DNA of 64,000 nt. It comes from Hydractinia symbiolongicarpus. Taxonomy: Eukaryota; Cnidaria; Hydrozoa; Anthoathecata; Hydractiniidae. The stretch lies in NCBI RefSeq assembly GCF_029227915.1, contig NC_079882.1:15822501-15886500 (forward strand), given 5' to 3'. Each line of letters begins with the position of its first letter. The first letter of the stretch is position 1. The translations under genes and the position numbers were made by a program. The notes under the pieces were generated by a model. It saw nothing but the letters and a program-made list of their open reading frames with translations. It was not told the DNA's origin and made no database searches. Positions 11,705 to 24,036 of this stretch are shown one piece after another.

Positions 11705-14700
11705 CTGTAAGGACTAGGCCAATGGTAACCTGCGCAGACAGGTGAAACCACGTGATTTACGTATGAAGCCTTTACTAGACTGCAAAAGGTCAAATTACAG
11801 CCTTTATAGGACTGTACACGTAGTTAAGAGTGTCTTAAGGCAACGGCGCTAATGAAAACGACTTGAGACGTTGTAGCACATTGAGACTGGAAGGATTAGG
11901 CCAATGGTAACCTGCGCAGGCATGTGAAACCACGTGATTTACGTGTGAAGCCTTTATTAGACTGCAAAAGGCCATATTACAGCCTTTATAGGACTGTGCA
12001 CGTGGGTGAGAGTGTTGTAAAGCAACGGCGCCAATGAAAACGACTTGGGACGTTGTAGCGCATTGAGACTGGAAGGAATAGTCCAATGGTAACCTGCGCA
12101 GGCAGATGGAACCACGTGATTTACGTGTGAGGCCTTTTTTAGACTGCAAAAGGCCATATTACAGCCTTTATAGGACTGTGCAGGTAGTTAAGAGTGTTCT
12201 AAGGCCACGGCGCTAAGGAAAACCACTTGGAACGTTGTAGTGCATTGAGACTGGAAGGAATAGTCCAATGGTAACCTGCGCAGGCAGGTGAAACCACGTG
12301 ATTTACGTATGAAACCTTTACTAGACTGCAAAAGGCCAAATTACAGCCTTCATAAGACTGTGCACGTAGTTAAGAGTGTTGTAAGGCAACGGCGCCAATG
12401 AAACCGACTTGGGACGTTGTAGCGCATTGAGAATGTAAGGACTAGGCCAATGATAACCTGCGCAGGCAGATGGAACCACGTGATTTTCGTGTGAGGCCTT
12501 TATTAGACAGCAAAAGGCCATATTACAGCCTTTATAGGACTGTGCACGTAGTTAAGAGTGTGCTAAGGCAATTTTGCAAATGAAAACGACTTGGGACGTT
12601 GTAGCGCGTTGAGACTGTAAGGACTAGGCCAATGGCAACCTACGCAGACAGGTGAAACCACGTGATTTACGTGTGAGGCCTTTATTAGACTGCAAAAGGC
12701 CATATTACAGCCTTTAAAGGACTGTGCACGTAGTTAAGAGTGTTGTAAAGCAACGGCGCCAATGAAAACGACTTGGGACGTTGTAGCGCATTGAGACTGG
12801 AAGGACTAGGCCAATGGTAACCTGCGCAGACAGGTGAAACCACGTGATTTACGTGTGAGGCCTTTATTACACTGCAAAAGGCCATATTACAGCCTTCATA
12901 GGACTGTGCACGTAGTTAAGAGTGTTGTAAAGCAATGGCGCCAATGAAAACGACTTGGGACGTTGTAGCGCATTGAGACTGTAAGGACTAGGCCAATGGT
13001 AACCTGCCCAGACAGGTGAAACCACGTGATTTACGTGTGAGGCCTTTATTAGACTACAAAAGGCCATATTACAGCCTTTATAAGACTGTGCAAGTAGTTA
13101 AGAGTGTTCTAAGGCCACGGCGCTAAGGAAAACCATTTGGAACGTTGTAGTGCATTGAGACTGGAAGGACTAGGGCAATGGTAACCTACGCAGACAGGTG
13201 AAACCACGTGATTTACGTGTGAGGCCTTTTTTAGACTGCAAAAGGCCATATTACAGCCTTTATAGGACTGTGCACGTAGTTGAGAGTGTTGTAAAGCCAC
13301 GGCGCTAAGGAAAACCACTTGGAACGTTGTAGTGCATTGAGACTGAAAGGAATAGTCGAATGGTAACCTGCGCAGGCAGATGGAACCACCTGATTTACGT
13401 GTGAGGACTTTATTAGACTGCAAAAGGCCATATTACAGCCTTTATAGGACTGTGCACGTAGTTAAGAGTGTTGTAAAGCAACGGCGCCAATGAAAACGAC
13501 TTGGGACGTTGTAGCGCATTGAGACTGGAAGGACTAGGCCAATGGTAACCTGCGCAGACAGGTGAAACCACGTGATTTACGTGTGAGGCCTTTATTAGAC
13601 TGCAAAAGGCCATATTACAGCCTTCATAGGACTGTGCACGTAGTTAAGAGTGTTGTAAAGCAATGGCGCCAATGAAAACGACTTGGGACGTTGTAGCGCA
13701 TTGAGACTGTAAGGACTAGGCCAATGGTAACCTGCGCAGACAGGTGAAACCACGTGATTTACGTATGAAGCCTTTACTAGACTGCAAAAGGTCAAATTAC
13801 AGCTTTTATAGGACTGTACACGTAGTTAAGAGTGTCTTAAGGCAACGGCGCTAATGAAAACGACTTGAGACGTTGTAGCACATTGAGACTGGAAGGATTA
13901 GGCCAATGGTAACCTGCGCAGGCATGTGAAACCACGTGATTTACGTGTGAAGCCTTTATTAGACTGCAAAAGGCCATATTACAGCCTTTATAGGACTGTG
14001 CACGTGGGTGAGAGTGTTGTAAAGCAACGGCGCCAATGAAAACGACTTGGGACGTTGTAGCGCATTGAGACTGGAAGGAATAGTCCAATGGTAACCTGCG
14101 CAGGCAGATGGAACCACGTGATTTACGTGTGAGGCCTTTTTTAGACTGCAAAAGGCCATATTACAGCCTTTATAGGACTGTGCAGGTAGTTAAGAGTGTT
14201 CTAAGGCCACGGCGCTAAGGAAAACCACTTGGAACGTTGTAGTGCATTGAGACTGGAAGGAATAGTCCAATGGTAACCTGCGCAGGCAGGTGAAACCACG
14301 TGATTTACGTATGAAACCTTTACTAGACTGCAAAAGGCCAAATTACAGCCTTCATAAGACTGTGCACGTAGTTAAGAGTGTTGTAAGGCAACGGCGCCAA
14401 TGAAACCGACTTGGGACGTTGTAGCGCATTTAGAATGTAAGGACTAGGCCAATGATAACCTGCGCAGGCAGATGGAACCACGTGATTTTCGTGTGAGGCC
14501 TTTATTAGACAGCAAAAGGCCATATTACAGCCTTTATAGGACTGTGCACGTAGTTAAGAGTGTGCTAAGGCCATTTTGCCAATGAAAACGACTTGGGACG
14601 TTGTAGCGCGTTGAGACTGTAAGGACTAGGCCAATGGCAACCTACGCAGACAGGTGAAACCACGTGATTTACGTGTGAGGCTTTTATTAGACTGCAAAAG

Positions 14701-15085
14701 GCCATATTACAGCCTTTATAGGACTGTGCACGTAGTTAAGAGTGTTGTAAAGCAACGGCGCCAATGAAAACGACTTGGGACGTTGTAGCGCATTGAGACT
14801 GGAAGGACTAGGCCAATGGTAACCTGCGAAGACAGGTGAAACCACGTGATTTACGTGTGAGGCCTTTATTAGACTGCAAAAGGCCATATTACAGCCTTCA
14901 TAGGACTGTGCACGTAGTTAAGAGTGTTGTAAAGCAATGGCGCCAATGAAAACGACTTGGGACGTTGTAGCGCATTGAGACTGTAAGGACTAGGCCAATG
15001 GTAACCTGCCCAGACAGGTGAAACCACGTGATTTACGTGTGAGGCCTTTATTAGACTGCAAAAGGCCATATTACAGCCTTTATAG
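11705..15085 (+). repeat. 11-monomer duplication (offset 2002 bp)
   Basis: Bases ~11,705-13,085 recur at ~13,707-15,087. Shared private variants include ggactgtacacg (11,814 and 13,816), cacgtgggtgagag, gaggccttttttag, tatgaaacctttactag and gagaatgtaagg. The intervening ~13,086-13,706 holds B and A monomers that also match the downstream 15-17 kb HORs. Confidence 0.8.
12198..12379 (+). repeat. Representative type B monomer (182 bp)
   Basis: Type B starts tctaaggccacggcgctaag and has aaaaccacttggaacg where A has aaaacgacttgggacg. Its CpG at 44-45 has become TG (gtagtgcattg), and it has ggaaggaatagtcc at 56-69. Most B copies have caggcagatggaacc in the second half and gaggac instead of gaggcc, which weakens the left hairpin arm. 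This example ends with the caggtgaaacc and tatgaaacc variant. B is often preceded by a monomer carrying gcaggtagtt or gcaagtagtt near position 164. A B/A hybrid with gccatggagctaagg followed by an A-like second half recurs after 30.5 kb, for example near 43,460. Confidence 0.8.
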
Positions 15086-16392
15086 GACTGTGCACGTAGT
15101 TGAGAGTGTTGTAAAGCAACGGCGCCAATGAAAACGACTTGGGACGTTGTAGCGCATTGAGACTGTAAGGACTAGGCCAATGCAAACCTGCACAGGCAAA
15201 TGGAACCACGTGATTTACGTGTGAGGCCTTTATTAGACTGCAAAAGGCCATATTACAGCCTTTATAGGACTGTGCAAGTAGTTCAGAGTGTTCTAAGGCC
15301 ACGGCGATAAGGAAAACCACTTGGAACGTTGTAGTGCATTGAGACTGAAAGGAATAGTCGAATGGTAACCTGCGCAGGCAGATGGAACCACCTGATTTAC
15401 GTGTGAGGACTTTATTAGACTGCAAAAGGCCATATTACAGCCTTTATAGGACTGTGCACGTAGTTAGGAGTGTTGTAAAGCAACGGCGCCAATGAAAACG
15501 ACTTGGGACGTTGTAGCGCATTGAGACTGGAAGGACTAGGCCAATGGTAACCTGCGCAGACAGGTGAAACCACGTGATTTACGTGTGAGGCCTTTATTAG
15601 ACTGCAAAAGGCCATATTACAGCCTTCATAGGACTGTGCACGTAGTTAAGAGTGTTGTAAAGCAATGGCGCCAATGAAAACGACTTGGGACGTTGTAGCG
15701 CATTGAGACTGTAAGGACTAGGCCAATGGTAACCTGCCCAGACAGGTGAAACCACGTGATTTACGTGTGAGGCCTTTATTAGACTGCAAAAGGCCATATT
15801 ACAGCCTTTATAGGACTGTGCAGGTAGTTAAGAGTGTTCTAAGGCCACGGCGCTAAGGAAAACCACTTGGAACGTTGTAGTGCATTGAGACTGGAAGGAA
15901 TAGTCCAATGGTAACCTGCGCAGGCAGGTGAAACCACGTGATTTACGTATGAAACCTTTACTAGACTGCAAAAGGCCAAATTACAGCCTTCATAAGACTG
16001 TGCACGTAGTTAAGAGTGTTGTAAGGCAACGGCGCCAATGAAACCGACTTGGGACGTTGTAGCGCATTGAGAATGTAAGGACTAGGCCAATGATAACCTG
16101 CGCAGGCAGATGGAACCACGTGATTTTCGTGTGAGTCCTTTATTAGACAGCAAAAGGCCATATTACAGCCTTTATAGGACTGTGCACGTAGTTAAGAGTG
16201 TGCTAAGGCCATTTTGCCAATGAAAACGACTTGGGACGTTGTAGCGCGTTGAGACTGTAAGGACTAGGCCAATGGCAACCTACGCAGACAGGTGAAACCA
16301 CGTGATTTACGTGTGAGGCTTTTATTAGACTGCAAAAGGCCATATTACAGCCTTTATAGGACTGTGCACGTAGTTAAGAGTGTTGTAAAGCA
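14163..16392 (+). repeat. 9-monomer duplication (offset 1638 bp)
   Basis: Bases ~14,163-14,754 recur at ~15,801-16,392, including gagaatgtaagg, ccaatgataacc, gacagcaaaaggcc and gtgtgctaaggccattttgcc. The left copy has gcatttagaatg and the right gcattgagaatg, so they are close but not identical. The segment is nested inside the 2002 bp and 1456 bp duplications, as expected of repeated unequal exchange. Confidence 0.75.
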
Positions 16393-17376
16393 ATGGCGCC
16401 AATGAAAACGACTTGGGACGTTGTAGCGCATTGAGACTGTAAGGACTAGGCCAATGGTAACCTGCCCAGACATGTGAAACCACGTGATTTACGTGTGAGG
16501 CCTTTATTAGACTGCAAAAGGCCATATTACAGCCTTTATAGGACTGTGCACGTAGTTGAGAGTGTTGTAAAGCAACGGCGCCAATGAAAACGACTTGGGA
16601 CGTTGTAGCGCATTGAGACTGTAAGGACTAGGCCAATGCAAACCTGCACAGGCAAATGGAACCACGTGATTTACGTGTGAGGCCTTTATTAGACTGCAAA
16701 AGGCCATATTACAGCCTTTATAGGACTGTGCAAGTAGTTAAGAGTGTTCTAAGGCCACGGCGATAAGGAAAACCACTTGGAACGTTGTAGTGCATTGAGA
16801 CTGAAAGGAATAGTCGAATGGTAACCTGCGCAGGCAGATGGAACCACCTGATTTACGTGTGAGGACTTTATTAGACTGCAAAAGGCCATATTACAGCCTT
16901 TATAGGACTGTGCACGTAGTTAGGAGTGTTGTAAAGCAACGGCGCCAATGAAAACGACTTGGGACGTTGTAGCGCATTGAGACTGGAAGGACTAGGCCAA
17001 TGGTAACCTGCGCAGACAGGTGAAACCACGTGATTTACGTGTGAGGCCTTTATTAGACTGCAAAAGGCCATATTACAGCCTTCATAGGACTGTGCACGTA
17101 GTTAAGAGTGTTGTAAAGCAATGGCGCCAATGAAAACGACTTGGGACGTTGTAGCGCATTGAGACTGTAAGGACTAGGCCAATGGTAACCTGCCCAGACA
17201 GGTGAAACCACGTGATTTACGTGTGAGGCCTTTATTAGACTGCAAAAGGCCATATTACAGCCTTTATAGGACTGTGCAGGTAGTTAAGAGTGTTCTAAGG
17301 CCACGGCGCTAAGGAAAACCACTTGGAACGTTGTAGTGCATTGAGACTGGAAGGAATAGTCCAATGGTAACCTGCG
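14935..17376 (+). repeat. 8-monomer duplication (offset 1456 bp)
   Basis: Bases ~14,935-15,920 recur at ~16,391-17,376: cctgcccagaca, ccaatgcaaacctgcacagg, ggcgataagg and gttaggagtgttg are shared in order. One difference is gtagttcagag near 15,281 against gtagttaagag near 16,737. Copy separation ends where caggcaggtg (left) differs from caggcagatgg (right). Confidence 0.75.
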
Positions 17377-20214
17377 CAGGCAGATGGAACCACGTGATTT
17401 ACGTGTGAGGACTTTATTAGACAGCAAAAGGCCATATTACAGCCTTTATAGGACTGTGCACGTAGTTAAGAGTGTTGTAAAGCAACGGCGCCAATGAAAC
17501 CGACTTGGGACGTTGTAGCGCATTGAGAATGTAAGGACTAGGCCAATGATAACCTGCGCAGGCAGATGAAACCACGTGATTTTCGTGTGAGGCCTTTATT
17601 AGACAGCAAAAGGCCATATTACAGCCTTTATAGGACTGTGCACGTAGTTAAGAGTGTGCTAAGGCAATTTTGCCAATGAAAACGACTTGGGACGTTGTAG
17701 CGCGTTGTGACTGTAAGGACTAGGCCAATGGCAACCTACGCAGACAGGTGAAACCACGTGATTTACGTGTGAGGCCTTTATTAGACTGCAAAAGGCCATA
17801 TTACAGCCTTTATAGGACTGTGCACGTAGTTAAGAGTGTTGTAAAGCAACGGCGCCAATGAAAACGACTTGGGACGTTGTAGCGCATTGAGACTGGAAGG
17901 ACTAGGCCAATTGTAACCTGCGCAGACAGGTGAAACCACGTGATTTACGTGTGAGGCCTTTATTAGACTGCAAAAGGCCATATTACAGCCTTCATAGGAC
18001 TGTGCACGTAGTTAAGAGTGTTGTAAAGCAATGGCGCCAATGAAAACGACTTGGGACGTTGTAGCGCATTGAGACTGTAAGGACTAGGCCAATGGTAACC
18101 TGCCCAGACAGGTGAAACCACGTGATTTACGTGTGAGGCCTTTATTAGACTGCAAAAGGCCATATTACAGCCTTTATAGGACTGTGCACGTAGTTGAGAG
18201 TGTTGTAAAGCAACGGCGCCAATGAAAACGACTTGGGACGTTGTAGCGCATTGAGACTGTAAGGACTAGGCCAATGCAAACCTGCACAGGCAAATGGAAC
18301 CACGTGATTTACGTGTGAGGCCTTTATTAGACTGCGAAAGGCCATATTGCAGCCTTTATAGGACTGTGCAAGTAGTTAAGAGTGTTCTAAGGCCACGGCG
18401 ATAAGGAAAACCACTTGGAACGTTGTAGTGCATTGAGACTGAAAGGAATAGTCGAATGGTAACCTGCGCAGGCAGATGGAACCACCTGATTTACGTGTGA
18501 GGACTTTATTAGACTGCAAAAGGCCATATTACAGCCTTCATAGGACTGTGCACGTAGTTAAGAGTGTTGTAAAGCAATGGCGCTAATGAAAACGACTTGG
18601 GACGTTGTAGCGCATTGAGACTGTAAGGACTAGGCCAATGGTAACCTGCCCAGACAGGTGAAACCACGTGATTTACGTGTGAGGCCTTTATTAGACTGCA
18701 AAAGGCCATATTACAGCCTTTATAAGACTGTGCAAGTAGTTAAGAGTGTTCTAAGGCCACGGCGCTAAGGAAAACCATTTGGAACGTTGTAGTGCATTGA
18801 GACTGGAAGGACTAGGGCAATGGTAACCTACGCAGACAGGTGAAACCACGTGATTTACGTGTGAGGCCTTTTTTAGACTACAAAAGGCCATATTACAGCC
18901 TTTATAGGACTGTGCAGGTAGTTAAGAGTGTTCTAAGGCCACGGCGAAAAGGAAAACCACTTGGAACGTTGTAGTGCATTGAGACTGGAAGGAATAGTCC
19001 AATGGTAACCTGCGCAGGCAGATGGAACCACGTGATTTACGTGTGAGGACTTTATTAGACTGCAAAAGGCCATATTACAGCCTTTATAGGACTGTGCACG
19101 TAGTTGAGAGTGTTGTAAAGCAACGGCGCCAATGAAAACGACTTGGGACGTTGTAGCGCATTGAGACTGTAAGGACTAGGCCAATGCAAACCTGCACAGG
19201 CAAATGGAACCACGTGATTTACGTGTGAGGCCTTTATTAGACTGCAAAAGGCCATATTACAGCCTTTATAGGACTGTGCAAGTAGTTAAGAGTGTTCTAA
19301 GGCCACGGCGCTAAGGAAAACCACTTGGAACGTTGTAGTGCATTGAGACTGAAAGGAATAGTCGAATGGTAACCTGCGCAGGCAGATAGAACCACCTGAT
19401 TTACGTGTGAGGACTTTATTAGACTGCAAAAGGCCATATTACAGCCTTTATAGGACTGTGCAGGTAGTTAAGAGTGTTCTAAGGCCACGGCGCTAAGGAA
19501 AACCTCTTGGAACGTTGTAGTGTATTGAGACTGGAAGGAATAGTCCAATGGTAACCTGCGCAGTTAGATGGAACCACGTGATTTACGTGTGAGGACTTTA
19601 TTAGACTGCAAAAGGCCATATTACAGCCTTTATAGGACTGTGCACGTAGTTAAGAGTGTCTTAAGGCAACGGCGCTAATGAAAACGACTTGAGACGTTGT
19701 AGCACATTGAGACTGGAAGGATTAGGCCAATGGTAACCTGCGCAGGCATGTGAAACCACGTGATTTACGTGTGAAGCCTTTATTAGACTGCAAAAGGCCA
19801 TATTACAGCCTTTATAGAACTGTGCACGTAGTTAAGAGTGTTCTAAGGCCACGGAGCTAAGGAAAACCACTTGGAACGTTGTAGTGCATTGAGACTGGAA
19901 GGAATAGTCCAATGGTAACCTGCACAGGCAGATGGAACCACGTGATTTACGTGTGAGGACTTTATTAAACTGCAAAAGGCCATATTACAGCCTTTATAGG
20001 ACTGTGCACGTGGGTGAGAGTGTTGTAAAGCAACGGCGCCAATGAAAACGACTTGGGACGTTGTAGCGCATTGAGACTGGAAGGAATAGTCCAATGGTAA
20101 CCTGCGCAGGCAGATGGAACCACGTGATTTACGTGTGAGGACTTTATTAGACTGCAAAAGGCCAAATTACAGCCTTTATAGGACTGTGCACGTAGTTGAG
20201 AGTGTTGTAAAGCA
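16393..20214 (+). repeat. 21-monomer HOR of 3822 bp, copy 1
   Basis: This unit is exactly 21 x 182 bp and is followed directly by a near-identical second copy. Ordered private markers include cctgcccagacatgtg, ggcgataagg, gttaggagtg, gcgcgttgtgactg, ccaattgtaacc, gactgcgaaagg, cggcgaaaagg, gcagttagatgg and tatagaactgtg. The downstream boundary is recombinational: before ~20,213 the sequence is end-of-unit type (gccaaattac, gttgag), and by 20,286 it is start-of-unit type (cctgccca). Confidence 0.9.
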
Positions 20215-23200
20215 ACGGCGCCAATGAAAACGACTTGGGACGTTGTAGCGCATTGAGACTGTAAGGACTAGGCCAATGGTAACCTGCCCAGACATGTGAA
20301 ACCACGTGATTTACGTGTGAGGCCTTTATTAGACTGCAAAAGGCCATATTACAGCCTTTATAGGACTGTGCACGTAGTTGAGAGTGTTGTAAAGCAACGG
20401 CGCCAATGAAAACGACTTGGGACGTTGTAGCGCATTGAGACTGTAAGGACTAGGCCAATGCAAACCTGCACAGGCAAATGGAACCACGTGATTTACGTGT
20501 GAGGCCTTTATTAGACTGCAAAAGGCCATATTACAGCCTTTATAGGACTGTGCAAGTAGTTAAGAGTGTTCTAAGGCCACGGCGATAAGGAAAACCACTT
20601 GGAACGTTGTAGTGCATTGAGACTGAAAGGAATAGTCGAATGGTAACCTGCGCAGGCAGATGGAACCACCTGATTTACGTGTGAGGACTTTATTAGACTG
20701 CAAAAGGCCATATTACAGCCTTTATAGGACTGTGCACGTAGTTAGGAGTGTTGTAAAGCAACGGCGCCAATGAAAACGACTTGGGACGTTGTAGCGCATT
20801 GAGACTGGAAGGACTAGGCCAATGGTAACCTGCGCAGACAGGTGAAACCACGTGATTTACGTGTGAGGCCTTTATTAGACTGCAAAAGGCCATATTACAG
20901 CCTTCATAGGACTGTGCACGTAGTTAAGAGTGTTGTAAAGCAATGGCGCCAATGAAAACGACTTGGGACGTTGTAGCGCATTGAGACTGTAAGGACTAGG
21001 CCAATGGTAACCTGCCCAGACAGGTGAAACCACGTGATTTACGTGTGAGGCCTTTATTAGACTGCAAAAGGCCATATTACAGCCTTTATAGGACTGTGCA
21101 GGTAGTTAAGAGTGTTCTAAGGCCACGGCGCTAAGGAAAACCACTTGGAACGTTGTAGTGCATTGAGACTGGAAGGAATAGTCCAATGGTAACCTGCGCA
21201 GGCAGATGGAACCACGTGATTTACGTGTGAGGACTTTATTAGACAGCAAAAGGCCATATTACAGCCTTTATAGGACTGTGCACGTAGTTAAGAGTGTTGT
21301 AAAGCAACGGCGCCAATGAAACCGACTTGGGACGTTGTAGCGCATTGAGAATGTAAGGACTAGGCCAATGATAACCTGCGCAGGCAGATGAAACCACGTG
21401 ATTTTCGTGTGAGGCCTTTATTAGACAGCAAAAGGCCATATTACAGCCTTTATAGGACTGTGCACGTAGTTAAGAGTGTGCTAAGGCAATTTTGCCAATG
21501 AAAACGACTTGGGACGTTGTAGCGCGTTGTGACTGTAAGGACTAGGCCAATGGCAACCTACGCAGACAGGTGAAACCACGTGATTTACGTGTGAGGCCTT
21601 TATTAGACTGCAAAAGGCCATATTACAGCCTTTATAGGACTGTGCACGTAGTTAAGAGTGTTGTAAAGCAACGGCGCCAATGAAAACGACTTGGGACGTT
21701 GTAGCGCATTGAGACTGGAAGGACTAGGCCAATTGTAACCTGCGCAGACAGGTGAAACCACGTGATTTACGTGTGAGGCCTTTATTAGACTGCAAAAGGC
21801 CATATTACAGCCTTCATAGGACTGTGCACGTAGTTAAGAGTGTTGTAAAGCAATGGCGCCAATGAAAACGACTTGGGACGTTGTAGCGCATTGAGACTGT
21901 AAGGACTAGGCCAATGGTAACCTGCCCAGACAGGTGAAACCACGTGATTTACATGTGAGGCCTTTATTAGACTGCAAAAGGCCATATTACAGCCTTTATA
22001 GGACTGTGCACGTAGTTGAGAGTGTTGTAAAGCAACGGCGCAAATGAAAACGACTTGGGACGTTGTAGCGCATTGAGACTGTAAGGACTAGGCCAATGCA
22101 AACCTGCACAGGCAAATGGAACCACGTGATTTACGTGTGAGGCCTTTATTAGACTGCGAAAGGCCATATTACAGCCTTTATAGGACTGTGCAAGTAGTTA
22201 AGAGTGTTCTAAGGCCACGGCGATAAGGAAAACCACTTGGAACGTTGTAGTGCATTGAGACTGAAAGGAATAGTCGAATGGTAACCTGCGCAGGCAGATG
22301 GAACCACCTGATTTACGTGTGAGGACTTTATTAGACTGCAAAAGGCCATATTACAGCCTTCATAGGACTGTGCACGTAGTTAAGAGTGTTGTAAAGCAAT
22401 GGCGCTAATGAAAACGACTTGGGACGTTGTAGCGCATTGAGACTGTAAGGACTAGGCCAATGGTAACCTGCCCAGACAGGTGAAACCACGTGATTTACGT
22501 GTGAGGCCTTTATTAGACTGCAAAAGGCCATATTACAGCCTTTATAAGACTGTGCAAGTAGTTAAGAGTGTTCTAAGGCCACGGCGCTAAGGAAAACCAT
22601 TTGGAACGTTGTAGTGCATTGAGACTGGAAGGACTAGGGCAATGGTAACCTACGCAGACAGGTGAAACCACGTGATTTACGTGTGAGGCCTTTTTTAGAC
22701 TACAAAAGGCCATATTACAGCCTTTATAGGACTGTGCAGGTAGTTAAGAGTGTTCTAAGGCCACGGCGAAAAGGAAAACCACTTGGAACGTTGTAGTGCA
22801 TTGAGACTGGAAGGAATAGTCCAATGGTAACCTGCGCAGGCAGATGGAACCACGTGATTTACGTGTGAGGACTTTATTAGACTGCAAAAGGCCATATTAC
22901 AGCCTTTATAGGACTGTGCACGTAGTTGAGAGTGTTGTAAAGCAACGGCGCCAATGAAAACGACTTGGGACGTTGTAGCGCATTGAGACTGTAAGGACTA
23001 GGCCAATGCAAACCTGCACAGGCAAATGGAACCACGTGATTTACGTGTGAGGCCTTTATTAGACTGCAAAAGGCCATATTACAGCCTTTATAGGACTGTG
23101 CAAGTAGTTAAGAGTGTTCTAAGGCCACGGCGCTAAGGAAAACCACTTGGAACGTTGTAGTGCATTGAGACTGAAAGGAATAGTCGAATGGTAACCTGCG

Positions 23201-24036
23201 CAGGCAGATAGAACCACCTGATTTACGTGTGAGGACTTTATTAGACTGCAAAAGGCCATATTACAGCCTTTATAGGACTGTGCAGGTAGTTAAGAGTGTT
23301 CTAAGGCCACGGCGCTAAGGAAAACCTCTTGGAACGTTGTAGTGTATTGAGACTGGAAGGAATAGTCCAATGGTAACCTGCGCAGTTAGATGGAACCACG
23401 TGATTTACGTGTGAGGACTTTATTAGACTGCAAAAGGCCATATTACAGCCTTTATAGGACTGTGCACGTAGTTAAGAGTGTCTTAAGGCAACGGCGCTAA
23501 TGAAAACGACTTGAGACGTTGTAGCACATTGAGACTGGAAGGATTAGGCCAATGGTAACCTGCGCAGGCATGTGAAACCACGTGATTTACGTGTGAAGCC
23601 TTTATTAGACTGCAAAAGGCCATATTACAGCCTTTATAGAACTGTGCACGTAGTTAAGAGTGTTCTAAGGCCACGGAGCTAAGGAAAACCACTTGGAACG
23701 TTGTAGTGCATTGAGACTGGAAGGAATAGTCCAATGGTAACCTGCACAGGCAGATGGAACCACGTGATTTACGTGTGAGGACTTTATTAAACTGCAAAAG
23801 GCCATATTACAGCCTTTATAGGACTGTGCACGTGGGTGAGAGTGTTGTAAAGCAACGGCGCCAATGAAAACGACTTGGGACGTTGTAGCGCATTGAGACT
23901 GGAAGGAATAGTCCAATGGTAACCTGCGCAGGCAGATGGAACCACGTGATTTACGTGTGAGGACTTTATTAGACTGCAAAAGGCCAAATTACAGCCTTTA
24001 TAGGACTGTGCACGTAGTTGAGAGTGTTGTAAAGCA
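20215..24036 (+). repeat. 21-monomer HOR of 3822 bp, copy 2
   Basis: All markers of copy 1 recur at +3822 bp. I noticed only three substitutions between the copies: G/A at 18,131 versus 21,953, C/A at 18,218 versus 22,040, and G/A near 18,349 versus 22,171. That is the closest long pair I found, so this is a recent duplication, or a recently converted one. The match runs on to about 24,107, where cctgccca becomes cctgcgca. Confidence 0.9.

Noticed and set aside
16393-24036. Segmental duplication containing a unique gene copy
   Set aside because: The duplicated 3822 bp consists only of satellite monomers, so it is a HOR duplication.
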